Assembly (NCBI GenBank): GCA_021772015.1 | Contig: JAETNS010000009.1 | Coordinates: forward strand, 124,001-188,000 | Length of the DNA stretch: 64,000 nt | Direction of reading: 5' to 3' | Source: Prevotellaceae bacterium | Lineage (GTDB): Bacteria > Bacteroidota > Bacteroidia > Bacteroidales > Muribaculaceae | Translations under genes and position numbers: made by a program | In this document: positions 44,680-54,036 of the stretch, in pieces | Position numbering within the stretch: the first letter of the stretch is position 1 | Layout of the letters: every line of letters begins with the position of its first letter | The notes under the pieces: model-generated | What the model was told of the DNA's origin: nothing | The model's database searches: none | The model's input: the letters and a program-made list of their open reading frames with translations, nothing else

Positions 44680-45663
44680 ATGACTAAAGAAGACCTAAAG
44701 ATAGTGTTCCTCGGAACTCCCGAATTCGCCGTTGAAAGCCTCGATCTCCTTGTCAAAGAAGGATTCAACATAGTCGGTGTAGTGACAATGCCTGATAAAC
44801 CGGCCGGGCGCGGCCACCGCATGTTCGAGTCGCCGGTGAAACTCTACGCCAAAGAGCATGGGCTGAAAGTGATGCAACCCGTCAAGCTTAAAGACCCGGA
44901 CTTTGTCGACGAACTCCGATCGCTCGATGCCGACCTGTTTATCGTAATCGCTTTCAGAATGTTGCCGGAAGTGGTGTGGACGATGCCAAGACTGGGCACA
45001 TTCAACCTCCACGCGTCGCTGCTACCACGCTACAGGGGAGCCGCCCCGATCAACTGGGCGGTCATCAACGGCGACACAGAAACAGGCGTGACCACCTTCT
45101 TCCTTAAACATGAGATCGACACCGGCGACATAATATCCCAGGAGAGAATCGAAATACGTCCCGAAGACAACGTCGGGGATGTCCACGACAAACTGATGGA
45201 TCTCGGAGCCAGACTCACACTTTCCACGGTAAACCATATTATCGCCGGAGATCTGGCAACCATTCCCCAGGAATCGCTGCTAACAGACGGGGAACAACCT
45301 ACCCCTGCTCCCAAGATCTTCAAGGAGACATGCCGCATAGACTGGAACCGGCCGGCAATCGCCATACACAATCTCATCAGAGGACTCTCCCCCTATCCTT
45401 GTGCATGGACCGAATTCCACGACGCTGCCAATCCGGAGAGTCCGGTCCTCTATAATGCCAAGATACTGGAATCACGTGTCGTCAATGACAAGATTACAGG
45501 CCGAGAACCCGGCAATGTCATTGAAAGTGACCGTTGCCTCGTTGTAGCGTGTGGCGAGGGGTGCGTAGAGATATTGAGACTTCAACCCGCAGGCAAGAAA
45601 CCGATGACAGCCTCCGAGTTCCTGCGCGGCGCGCGATTACCCGGCTCAACTGTCGTTGGCTGA
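44680..45663 (+). CDS. fmt: Methionyl-tRNA formyltransferase
   Basis: Formylates initiator Met-tRNA with 10-formyl-THF. Motifs are FLGTPEFAVESL at the start, KPAGRGHRM, the catalytic Asn/His in FNLHASLLPRYRGAAPIN and the Asp in KHEIDTGDII. The C-terminal OB-like domain follows from about 210. Length (327) is normal. The stop lies 18 bp inside the 3' end of the convergent ndh gene. Confidence 0.96.
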   Translation: MTKEDLKIVFLGTPEFAVESLDLLVKEGFNIVGVVTMPDKPAGRGHRMFESPVKLYAKEHGLKVMQPVKLKDPDFVDELRSLDADLFIVIAFRMLPEVVWTMPRLGTFNLHASLLPRYRGAAPINWAVINGDTETGVTTFFLKHEIDTGDIISQERIEIRPEDNVGDVHDKLMDLGARLTLSTVNHIIAGDLATIPQESLLTDGEQPTPAPKIFKETCRIDWNRPAIAIHNLIRGLSPYPCAWTEFHDAANPESPVLYNAKILESRVVNDKITGREPGNVIESDRCLVVACGEGCVEILRLQPAGKKPMTASEFLRGARLPGSTVVG

Positions 45664-47010
45664 TTTGCCGCGAGGAGAAAAAACTCCCAACTCGTCATTA
45701 TCCGGATGACGTGACGGCTGGATAAGCAGCCGCAAAGAGGTCGAATAATTGAAATAGGCCCATATCCAGTTGACCAGCACCGTGATCTTGTTTCTCATCC
45801 CAAGAATCGATATGAGATGGATGAACATCCATACGAGCCACGCGAAAAAGCCGTGAAACCGGAAATGCTTAAGATCGACCACCGCACGGTTGCGCCCTAC
45901 GGTCGCCATCGATCCCTTGTCGTTGTATCTGAATGGCTTTATCCTGCCATAACTGCCTTTTGCCTCGGCGTTCAGGTTTCGGGCGACAAGCTTGCCCTGT
46001 TGTAGAGCGACCTGCGCCAACTGCGGATGACCGGCGGGGAATCCGGGGTCTCCCGACATCAACGCGATATCTCCCAAGGCATATACACTATCCAGCCCTT
46101 CCACCCGACAATGACTGTCGGTCTTAAGCCGTCCTCCATGTCCGACAAATGACGGAATACCCGATGAAGCGGAGGTGTCTTCCGCGACAGTCCAACTGAA
46201 TGAAGTGGCTGTCACTCCCGCCGTCCATATGACCATTGACGCGTCAAGCGATGAGCCGTCGACGAGTCTCACGAGATTACTTTCGGGCTCATATTCCTTC
46301 ATGTTGACCCCAAGGCGCACATTTACCATCAGCGACTCCAAGGAGTTAAGGGCAGCCGACGAGGCATCCTCTGACATAGTCCGCAAAAGCCGGTCTGATC
46401 CCTCGACGATAGTTATCGTCATCTCATCCTGGGATATCGAAGGATACTCCCTCGGAAGTACATACCGCTTCATCTCCCCTATCGCACCGGCAATCTCCAC
46501 TCCCGTCGGACCACCACCGATCACCACGAAACTCAACAGCCCTCTTCTCTCCACGGATGTGGATGCGATGGAAGCCCTCTCAAGCAACGCGAGGATGTCA
46601 TTTCGGCAACGCAATGCCTCGGCTGTGGATTTCATAGTGTAGACGCTATCTTTCAGCCGGCTCATATTGAAGAAATTGTTGGTGGTTCCGGCGGCTACGA
46701 CAAGAATGTCATACGGCAATTCCTCCAACGGTGTATGTACTGTCCGGTTGGTCGTGTCGACTCTCTCGACAGTACCCATGTTGAACCTCATCCGCGAGCC
46801 ATGTCGTTTGCGCAACTCGCGACGCAACGGGAAACAAATGCTTGCGGGATCCAAGCCCGAGGATGCGACCTGATAAAACAACGGCGGGAAACTATGGTAA
46901 TTGTTGCGATCGATCAATGTAACATCAAAGTAGTCAAGATCAAGGTGTTTCACGAAATTCAGTCCCGCGAAACCCCCACCGATGACTACAACCCTCTTTT
47001 TAGGTATCAT
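45646..47010 (-). CDS. ndh: Type II NADH dehydrogenase (NAD(P)/FAD oxidoreductase)
   Basis: A non-proton-pumping NADH:quinone oxidoreductase bound to the inner membrane face. The start at 47010 gives MIPKKRVVVIGGGFAGLNFV, the FAD dinucleotide fold. The second (NADH) fold is VVIGGGPTGVEIAGAI at about 165. DSVYALGDIALM is the FAD-binding third motif. The C-terminal region (about 385-430) has two hydrophobic helices for membrane attachment (FFAWLVWMFIHLISILGM). The length of 454 is typical for Bacteroidetes. Confidence 0.93.
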   Translation of the reverse strand: MIPKKRVVVIGGGFAGLNFVKHLDLDYFDVTLIDRNNYHSFPPLFYQVASSGLDPASICFPLRRELRKRHGSRMRFNMGTVERVDTTNRTVHTPLEELPYDILVVAAGTTNNFFNMSRLKDSVYTMKSTAEALRCRNDILALLERASIASTSVERRGLLSFVVIGGGPTGVEIAGAIGEMKRYVLPREYPSISQDEMTITIVEGSDRLLRTMSEDASSAALNSLESLMVNVRLGVNMKEYEPESNLVRLVDGSSLDASMVIWTAGVTATSFSWTVAEDTSASSGIPSFVGHGGRLKTDSHCRVEGLDSVYALGDIALMSGDPGFPAGHPQLAQVALQQGKLVARNLNAEAKGSYGRIKPFRYNDKGSMATVGRNRAVVDLKHFRFHGFFAWLVWMFIHLISILGMRNKITVLVNWIWAYFNYSTSLRLLIQPSRHPDNDELGVFSPRGKSANDS

Positions 47011-47040
47011 AAGCAAGTGTTGAAAATATAAGTAACTGTC

Positions 47041-47048
47041 CAAAATTA
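47041..47048 (-). promoter_or_regulatory. -7 box for ndh
   Basis: TAATTTTG on the minus strand, 30 bp before the ndh start at 47010. The -33 element is not at standard spacing. Confidence 0.4.
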
Positions 47049-47263
47049 TTTTTAATAACTGATCTCATCATTTCAATGTTTTCCCGGTGGCTTTTCGGTA
47101 TATTTCCATCTCGTCGTCAATCGCGTAACCCGCTACGCTCATTCCTCCTTGATGAAAATACCCTCAAAAATCCCCTCGGCAAAACATTAAAATAATTTTG
47201 ACCGGTTACTTATCACATAATTCTAACATTCCTGCCCGTTAATCTGTTTTCAGAAAAAATTCG

Positions 47264-47271
47264 TAACTTTG
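47264..47271 (+). promoter_or_regulatory. -7 box for the Yip1 gene / smpB run
   Basis: TAACTTTG lies 25 bp before the start at 47297. The upstream element is TGTTTT rather than TTG. It is the only promoter-like site for the rightward run to smpB. Confidence 0.5.
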
Positions 47272-47296
47272 CAATATCGGAAACTTCCAGACACCA

Positions 47297-47875
47297 ATGC
47301 TAAAATTCTTAGGCAACATCATACAGCTGATTTTCTCCCCACAGAAAGGATGGGAAGACCTTGAGGAGGATGACTACCGCCCCGACGGACGACGCGGGGA
47401 GATAGACATACGCCGTCTCTACACACGCTGTTTCCTGCCGCTTATCGCGATATGCTCTCTGACCGCATTCATAAGGATGATGTTTGACGGAGGACCTGAT
47501 TTTCTTGGCGCGCTACAGACTGCCATAATCGAGTTCTTCTCCCTCTTCCTCTCATATCATCTCGCAGTATATGTCTTCTCATGGCTGATGCCACGATTTT
47601 TCGACAACGGGGAGAGACCGGACCAACGGCGTGATGCAATAATGGTTCTGTACAGCATCTCGGTAATCTCATTGATCTTTCTTCTGGGAAACGTCATAAA
47701 AGTGAAACTCGCCCTCATACAGTTTCTCCCTTTCTATGTCATATTCATAATCTGGAAAGGCGCGGACTTCATCGGTGTGCCACAGCGGAGCATCGGCCCG
47801 TTCATGCTTATGGCTTCCGCGTCAGTTCTCGGAGCAGTCTACGGGCTCAGCTTCCTTTTCACAATTCTAATATGA
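47297..47875 (+). CDS. Yip1 family inner-membrane protein
   Basis: A 192-residue membrane protein. An N-terminal amphipathic segment with [21 protein letters not shown] is the family hallmark. Five hydrophobic segments follow (about 50-70, 83-105, 117-137, 140-156, 168-190). It fits the Yip1/DUF1282 group, for which no biochemical role is established in bacteria. It precedes smpB by 40 bp. Confidence 0.8.
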   Translation: MLKFLGNIIQLIFSPQKGWEDLEEDDYRPDGRRGEIDIRRLYTRCFLPLIAICSLTAFIRMMFDGGPDFLGALQTAIIEFFSLFLSYHLAVYVFSWLMPRFFDNGERPDQRRDAIMVLYSISVISLIFLLGNVIKVKLALIQFLPFYVIFIIWKGADFIGVPQRSIGPFMLMASASVLGAVYGLSFLFTILI

Positions 47876-47915
47876 GGGAAACGCGGAATCACCTCCCAAA
47901 CGACTCAACAATCCT

Positions 47916-48368
47916 ATGAAATTCAAGGAAGTCAACATAAAGAACCGCCGGGCGACCTTCGATTACGCGATCGGCGACACATTCACCGCCGGACTGGTCC
48001 TGACCGGTACGGAGATCAAATCCATCCGCCAGGGTAAAGCCTCCCTGGTCGACACATTCTGTTACGTCAATAATGGTGAGGTATGGATCAAGAACATGTA
48101 TATAGCCGAATATTTCTACGGCACATACAACAACCACTCCGAACGCCGTGACCGCAAGCTCCTGCTCAACAAGAAAGAGATACGTCAATTGGAGAAAAAC
48201 GGCAAGGAGAGCGGATTCACAATCGTACCCTTACGCCTTTTCATCAATGACCGGGGTTACGCCAAACTGGTAATCGGGATCGGACGGGGAAAGAAAGAAT
48301 ACGACAAACGCCAGTCAATCAAAGAACGCGAGGACGCGCGTTCGATGGCGAGGTATTTCCAGAAGTAA
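47916..48368 (+). CDS. smpB: SsrA-binding protein SmpB
   Basis: Delivers tmRNA to stalled ribosomes for trans-translation; tagged products go to proteases such as ClpXP, whose genes are also in this window. Motifs are [36 protein letters not shown], and the C-terminal [20 protein letters not shown] tail that mimics an anticodon stem. Length (150) is normal. Its TAA abuts the ATG of the next gene with no gap. Confidence 0.96.
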   Translation: MKFKEVNIKNRRATFDYAIGDTFTAGLVLTGTEIKSIRQGKASLVDTFCYVNNGEVWIKNMYIAEYFYGTYNNHSERRDRKLLLNKKEIRQLEKNGKESGFTIVPLRLFINDRGYAKLVIGIGRGKKEYDKRQSIKEREDARSMARYFQK

Positions 48369-49607
48369 ATGGAATTCACAAGAGAATATCTCGACTTTGT
48401 CGATCAACACGCGGAAGAAGACCCGGCGAAACTGCGTCTGCGTCACCACGGCGACCTTAGATGGTGGTTGCCTTTGGCGATAAACAACATCGCCGCTTTG
48501 CGTAAAAAACGCAAATTTTTCCTGCAAGGTGATATCGACCTGACTCCGCGCGTGATACCGCTTGAAGTTTCCGCCCAACAGGCCACTTCCGCCCAAGTGG
48601 CATTGCTCCATGCCAACCTCGCCCGAAATGCGACGACTGTACTTGACATGACTTTCGGGATCGGAATGGATGCCCGTCTGCTTGCGATGGATCCATTAAG
48701 ACGCATCCTTGGATTCGATCTCCGTGAGGAACTTGTGGCCGCCGCCCAGATAAACTTCGCGGATTTCCCCAATGTCGAGGTAAGGCAAGGGGATTCCGTG
48801 AAATTCCTGGAGGAATATGACGGAGATCCGTTCGATCTGGTATTCATAGACCCGGCAAGGCGTGGTAAAGAGGGGGAACGTCTATACAACCTCCATGACT
48901 GTCAGCCCGATCTTATAGAGATTCTGCCCCTGATACGCCATAAGTCGCGACGGCTTATGGCTAAATTGTCACCAATGCTCGATGTCACCCAGACAATCCG
49001 TGACCTTCCGGGAATCAGCGAACTTCATGTGGTTGAGGAGGGCAATGAATGCAAGGAGCTATTGGCCATTGTCATAGACAGGAAAGATGACAGACAACCA
49101 CAGATAGTCATAGACAGGCTTGTGAAAGGGGAACTGACAGAATTCCGGTTCTCTCCGACAGAGGAAAGAGAATGCATTCCGGCTCCTCGTCTCGGCAGAC
49201 TGCCACAAGAGGGTGAATATCTGCTCGAACCATCTGCCGCCATCATGAAAGCGGCGCCCTTCAATCTGTTGGCACAGAGATTCGCGTCACCGGTCCTCCA
49301 TCCAAACACCCACCTGTATGTCTATCCATCAGGAATCGAGGGGACGATACCGGATGCTGTCAAATCATTTCCCGGAACAGTCTACAAAATCGAACAATCC
49401 TTGCCACTGACCTCCTCCAACCTGAAACTCATCGGGCGCACACTCCCACAGGCAGATATCGCTGTCAGAAATCTGAAAGGCTTCACACCTGACACTTTGC
49501 GCAAACGGCTAAAAACAAAGCCGGGAGGAAAATCAAAGCTTTACGCCGTCACCGTTGCCACCGACGAAGGGGACATACCCGCACTGCTTGTTGTAAGTCC
49601 AGCGTGA
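48369..49607 (+). CDS. PG_1098-type SAM methyltransferase with THUMP-like domain
   Basis: A 412-residue putative RNA or DNA methyltransferase of a Bacteroidetes family. The Rossmann core is TTVLDMTFGIGMDARLLA and ILGFDLREELVAAA with the motif IV-like VFIDPARRGKEGERLY. A small ferredoxin-like and a THUMP-like domain follow in the second half (FLRKRLKTK-type end, here TLRKRLKTKPGGKSKLYAV). The substrate is unknown. It begins directly after smpB. Its last 75 bp are antisense to the 3' end of the outer-membrane factor gene. Confidence 0.83.
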   Translation: MEFTREYLDFVDQHAEEDPAKLRLRHHGDLRWWLPLAINNIAALRKKRKFFLQGDIDLTPRVIPLEVSAQQATSAQVALLHANLARNATTVLDMTFGIGMDARLLAMDPLRRILGFDLREELVAAAQINFADFPNVEVRQGDSVKFLEEYDGDPFDLVFIDPARRGKEGERLYNLHDCQPDLIEILPLIRHKSRRLMAKLSPMLDVTQTIRDLPGISELHVVEEGNECKELLAIVIDRKDDRQPQIVIDRLVKGELTEFRFSPTEERECIPAPRLGRLPQEGEYLLEPSAAIMKAAPFNLLAQRFASPVLHPNTHLYVYPSGIEGTIPDAVKSFPGTVYKIEQSLPLTSSNLKLIGRTLPQADIAVRNLKGFTPDTLRKRLKTKPGGKSKLYAVTVATDEGDIPALLVVSPA

Positions 49608-50867
49608 GAGAGAGGCCAAGACCAAAGCATACTCAAGTCGGGCGGCGTTATACTCCCTCGCTGCCTCGACGAAATAGCTTGTCTCCTGAAGATACTCCAG
49701 CAGGGATATTTCTCCCCCCTCCAAGGCCATTTTCAGCAACCTTACATTGTTGGTGTTCTCGACTGCCGGACCAAGCATCGAAAGGCGGCGTTCGAGTATG
49801 TGGGCTTTCGCACAATCGGAGTTTGCCCCGGCTATCATCTCGTTCTTTTTGATTTCATTGTCGACTTTCAAAGCTAGGCATTCTCCTGCGGCCGCAGCCT
49901 CAGTGGATTTACGCGAGTAAACCGGCAATGTCAAACCGGCAGACAGTCCGTTGAAATGGTTTCCATCCTCATAAGCATGAACATAACCGAGAGTGAGCTT
50001 AGGGAACCGTTCCTTGGATGCCATGTTGTATTTCGCATACGCCACAGCTGTTTCCGCTTCCAGAACCTTATACTGGGAGGAGGCCATGACCACGGGAGCC
50101 ATCTCTCCTTCGCCGGGCAGACAGCCATGATCATATGGAAACGCCGGGAACATCGGATAATCGATCAGCCGGTCGAGCTGTCCGGCTGACAGAACACCAC
50201 CCGAAAGAGCGATGATTTCAGCGGTCAACGCCCTGACGGTAGCCTCCGCCTCATCGTTTGCCGCAGATGCGCGGGCATGCTCTATCCTGATCTTGTTGAG
50301 ATCAAGAATCGTCACCTCTCCTTTCTCCCAGGCACGGTTGTAAACGATTTCAAGGGAATCGAGGTTGGCATGTATCTCCTGGAGCAAAATCAGCTCGCGA
50401 CGCGCCCCGATCAGATTTATTAATTTAGTCTGCGCCTCAAAATATGCATCTGCATCAGCCGCCATACGCTTGTGGATCTTGAGGGTATCTATCGCCCTTA
50501 TGATCTTGCGGGAGGCCGCCATCTTGCGGAAATCCGGGATCTGCTGGCTGATCCCGGCAGACCAGCGGTTACGCTCACCCGTGGCTGACGGCCACAGGTA
50601 TTCAAACTCCACCTCCGGGTCTTCCGGGGCTACTTCCGCGCGGATGGCAGATTGCTCTGCCTGCAACGCTGCATTTTCAGACACACCGGGGAAAGATGCC
50701 TCAGCAAGACGACGGGCTGCGTCAGCAAAAACGGCATCCTCTGCTGATACTACCGCGCTCCCCCCGATTGTGACAGCGAGCCACATCAATGGTCTGACAA
50801 TCCATGATGTCGATATGTTTGACAATATCCTGTTTGAGAAACGACGAGGTTCAGTCAGTGAGTTCAT
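49533..50867 (-). CDS. Outer-membrane efflux factor (TolC/CusC-type) of a heavy-metal RND system
   Basis: The outer-membrane channel of the tripartite pump. The start at 50867 (MNSLTEPRRFSNRIL) gives 444 residues, with a late hydrophobic signal (about 28-43, MWLAVTIGGSAVVSAEDA). It has the two OEP repeats of long coiled-coil helices and GISQQIPDF, GLSAGLTLPVYSRKS barrel strands. Its first 17 bp overlap the end of the RND pump gene, so translation is coupled. Its C-terminal 25 codons are antisense to the methyltransferase gene, so the tail (KQCGYVPFVGGNGDGVKL) may be a non-conserved run-on. Confidence 0.85.
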   Translation of the reverse strand: MNSLTEPRRFSNRILSNISTSWIVRPLMWLAVTIGGSAVVSAEDAVFADAARRLAEASFPGVSENAALQAEQSAIRAEVAPEDPEVEFEYLWPSATGERNRWSAGISQQIPDFRKMAASRKIIRAIDTLKIHKRMAADADAYFEAQTKLINLIGARRELILLQEIHANLDSLEIVYNRAWEKGEVTILDLNKIRIEHARASAANDEAEATVRALTAEIIALSGGVLSAGQLDRLIDYPMFPAFPYDHGCLPGEGEMAPVVMASSQYKVLEAETAVAYAKYNMASKERFPKLTLGYVHAYEDGNHFNGLSAGLTLPVYSRKSTEAAAAGECLALKVDNEIKKNEMIAGANSDCAKAHILERRLSMLGPAVENTNNVRLLKMALEGGEISLLEYLQETSYFVEAAREYNAARLEYALVLASLSRWTYNKQCGYVPFVGGNGDGVKL

Positions 50868-53800
50868 CTGATATGTGATTGTTTTTTCGGAGGGCAAAGT
50901 TACGTTTTTTCCTCCTATTTATAAAACGGTATAGAATCGGTACAACAAAGACGTTCAACGCCGTCGATGAGAGAAGACCACCGAGAATCACTATAGCCAA
51001 CGGACTCTGTATCTCGTTGCCCGGTTCATTGCCCCGGAGCGCGAGAGGAATAAGAGCCAATGCGGAAGTCAATGCCGTCATCACGATCGGAGTCAACCTG
51101 TCGGCTGATCCCTTGGCTATCCGCTCATCCAGACCAAATCCTTCCTCCCGAAGGTGGTTGTAACGCGAGATAAGCAACATGCCGTTACGGGTGGAGATTC
51201 CCAACAGGGATATGAAACCGATTATCGCGGGAATATTCAGTTCGCCTCTCGTCAGGACAAGGATCAGCACTCCCCCTATCATGGCCAGAGGCATATTTAT
51301 AAGTATGACAAGCGATTCGCGCATGTCGCGGAACTCTCCGTACAGCAGCATGAATATTATGGCCAATGCGAGCAATGACGTAAGCGCGAGAGTCCGGGAT
51401 GCGGCCGCCTCGCTCTCAAACTGGCCGCTGTAATTGACATGATAACCTTGTGGCATCTCCACCTCACGGGCCACACGGCGGCTTATTTCATTCACCGTGC
51501 CACGCAGATCACGCCCGTCGACATTAGCCGAGACCACCAGTCGCCGGTTGGCGTTCTCGCGATTTATTGTGTTCGGACCAGTCACAGACTTCACGTCGGC
51601 AAGATTGCCCAACGGCACTTTCCCTTCACGGGTGTCTACCGGCAGTTGCCGCAGCCCCTCGACCGACATGTCAGCCGGCACTTCGAATCTGACAGTCAGG
51701 TCTGCCGGATAACCCTCCTCATAAACCTGCGACACCTGTTTGCCGGCCATGGCGACATCGACAAATTCCGAGAAACGGTTCATTGCAACGCCATAACGCG
51801 CAAGAATTTCCCGGCGCGGCGTTATCTCGATCTGCGGACGTTCTATCTGCTGCTCGATATTGACATCGACCACACCATCCACATCCTTGACCACCTCCTT
51901 GACAGCCTGCCCCGTCGCATAAAGGCGGTTAAGGTCAGGCCCGAAAATCTTTATGGCTATCTGGGCCTCTGTTCCGGACAACATCGCATCTATGCGGTGG
52001 GAAATAGGCTGACCGATCTCGATGCTCGCGCCGGGAATGACGGCGAGTTTCTCACGAAGTTCAGCCACCATCTCGCGCCGTGATCTCCCGTCAAGCTCAT
52101 ATGGGGCCTCAATCTCTGAAACATTCACCCCGAGGGAATGCTCGTCAAGCTCCGCACGGCCTGTTTTTCGGGCTACGGTCTTTACCTCCGGCACCGACAA
52201 TATTATCTCTTCAGCCATTTTCCCTATTCTGTCACTCTCTTCCAATGAAATTCCGGGCAACGTCGACACATTGATGGTGAGGGATCCTTCATTGAAATTA
52301 GGGAGGAAACTGCGTCCGAGATTGAAGAACAGTATGATCGACACCACAAACAATATCCCGACAGAGCCTAACACCACAGCCGGACGTTTCATACACCACT
52401 GCAATGCCTTCCCATAACCCGCTTTCATCCTGACGGTCAACTTTGGTTCCTTGGACAAAGCGGCATTATCGTTCTTCCCTCCAAGCAAATATGAACACAA
52501 CACAGGCGTAAGCGTCAGGGCGACAATTGTCGAGGCAGCCAAAGCGACGATAAACGCGACGCCCAATGGAATCAGCATGCGGCCTTCCATCCCTGACAGG
52601 AAGAACAATGGCAGAAAACTCGCTATTATGATCAATGAGGAGTTGAAGATAGGTTTCCTCACCTCCTTTGAAGCGTCGTAGACAACCTGCAACACACTTC
52701 TGCGTTCCCCTTCAGGCAACGCATGGTTCTCACGCAGACGTTTGTAGACATTCTCGACATCGACGATAGCGTCATCGACCAGAGAGCCGATGGCGATCGC
52801 GATACCCCCCAGGCTCATCGTATTGATCGTCACCCCCATTCCCCTCAATATTATGATGGAGATTATGATCGACATCGGCAGGGCGACAAGCGACACCAGT
52901 GTTGTCCTCAGGTTCATAAGGAAGAAGAACAGGACTATGATCACCATCAATGCCCCTTCGAGCAACGAAGCCTGTAGATTGCTTATTGAGTTGGATATGA
53001 AATCCGACTGGCGGAAAATGTCGGCCGAGACTGTGACATCCGGCGGAAGTGTCTTGCGCAATTCCTCGATCTGCCGGTCAAGCTCTTCGGTCAGACCTAT
53101 CGTTCCGGTGTTGGGCTGTTTCGTGATGGTAAGGATCACTGATTCGCGCCCTCGGACGGAAGCTGTGCCGATCTTCGGAGTTTTCCCTCCGAATTTGACC
53201 GTGGCGATATCGCTCAACCGCAGGTTACGCCCCCCTTCCGACGGAATCGCAAGATTCGCGACCTCTTCAGGGGAGGAGGAATTGACGGAACCTTTCACAA
53301 GATATTCATTCCCATGTGCATACAGGACACTCCCGATCGCATTGTCATTGCTTCCCTCCAGAGCCTCAAGAACCTCAGCAAGCGTCACTCCGTGGAATTT
53401 CATCTTGTCGGGAGAAAGCAGCACCTGCATTTCCCGTTCCTCACCGCCGATTACAGAGACCTGCGCCACTCCCGGTGTCGCAAGCAGCTGGCGGCTTATC
53501 TGCCGGTCCACCAAGTTCCTTATATCGAGAACCGAAGTGGAGTCGGGGGTCAGACCTACTATCATTATCTCTCCGAGAATCGAAGACTGAGGACCCATGA
53601 CGGGAGTGCCGACTCCGGGGGGAAGACTCTCTCCGACTGTGGCGAGACGTTCGGCAACGGTCTGACGGGCACGGTATATGTCAGTGCCCCAGTCAAACTC
53701 CACCCATACCACAGAAAATCCGGTAGAACTGGCCGAGCGTGTACGCCTAACCCCGTTCGAGCCGGTCATGGCTGTCTCCACCGGGAATGTAACAAGTTTC

Positions 53801-53985
53801 TCCACCTCCTCCGGGGCAAGTCCGGGGGCTTCCGTCATCACAACGACGGTGGGGGCATTGAGATCAGGGAAGATATCTATCTCCGAGCGGGTCAGAACCA
53901 CGCATCCGGCAATGGTTATCACAGCGGCCAGCACCAGCACGACCACTCTGTTGAGCAATGAAAATCGTATTATGCGGTTGAGCAT
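50851..53985 (-). CDS. Heavy-metal efflux RND pump (CzcA/CusA family)
   Basis: The 1044-residue inner-membrane proton antiporter of the system. It has 12 membrane segments and two large periplasmic loops. The start RIIRFSLLNRVVVLVLAAV and YPGxxxEEVE-type region (APGLAPEEVEKLVTFPVETAM) are typical of the HME-RND class. The TM4 proton-relay motif reads AIGSLVDDAIVDVENVYKRL, which differs from both the Cu/Ag and the Zn/Co/Cd textbook forms. The metal is therefore uncertain. It follows the adaptor gene by 51 bp. Confidence 0.93.
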   Translation of the reverse strand: MLNRIIRFSLLNRVVVLVLAAVITIAGCVVLTRSEIDIFPDLNAPTVVVMTEAPGLAPEEVEKLVTFPVETAMTGSNGVRRTRSASSTGFSVVWVEFDWGTDIYRARQTVAERLATVGESLPPGVGTPVMGPQSSILGEIMIVGLTPDSTSVLDIRNLVDRQISRQLLATPGVAQVSVIGGEEREMQVLLSPDKMKFHGVTLAEVLEALEGSNDNAIGSVLYAHGNEYLVKGSVNSSSPEEVANLAIPSEGGRNLRLSDIATVKFGGKTPKIGTASVRGRESVILTITKQPNTGTIGLTEELDRQIEELRKTLPPDVTVSADIFRQSDFISNSISNLQASLLEGALMVIIVLFFFLMNLRTTLVSLVALPMSIIISIIILRGMGVTINTMSLGGIAIAIGSLVDDAIVDVENVYKRLRENHALPEGERRSVLQVVYDASKEVRKPIFNSSLIIIASFLPLFFLSGMEGRMLIPLGVAFIVALAASTIVALTLTPVLCSYLLGGKNDNAALSKEPKLTVRMKAGYGKALQWCMKRPAVVLGSVGILFVVSIILFFNLGRSFLPNFNEGSLTINVSTLPGISLEESDRIGKMAEEIILSVPEVKTVARKTGRAELDEHSLGVNVSEIEAPYELDGRSRREMVAELREKLAVIPGASIEIGQPISHRIDAMLSGTEAQIAIKIFGPDLNRLYATGQAVKEVVKDVDGVVDVNIEQQIERPQIEITPRREILARYGVAMNRFSEFVDVAMAGKQVSQVYEEGYPADLTVRFEVPADMSVEGLRQLPVDTREGKVPLGNLADVKSVTGPNTINRENANRRLVVSANVDGRDLRGTVNEISRRVAREVEMPQGYHVNYSGQFESEAAASRTLALTSLLALAIIFMLLYGEFRDMRESLVILINMPLAMIGGVLILVLTRGELNIPAIIGFISLLGISTRNGMLLISRYNHLREEGFGLDERIAKGSADRLTPIVMTALTSALALIPLALRGNEPGNEIQSPLAIVILGGLLSSTALNVFVVPILYRFINRRKKRNFALRKNNHISDELTD

Positions 53986-54036
53986 CAGTCTGGATTATAA
54001 GCGGATGTTTAATAACATATCATTCATTGGTCAACT

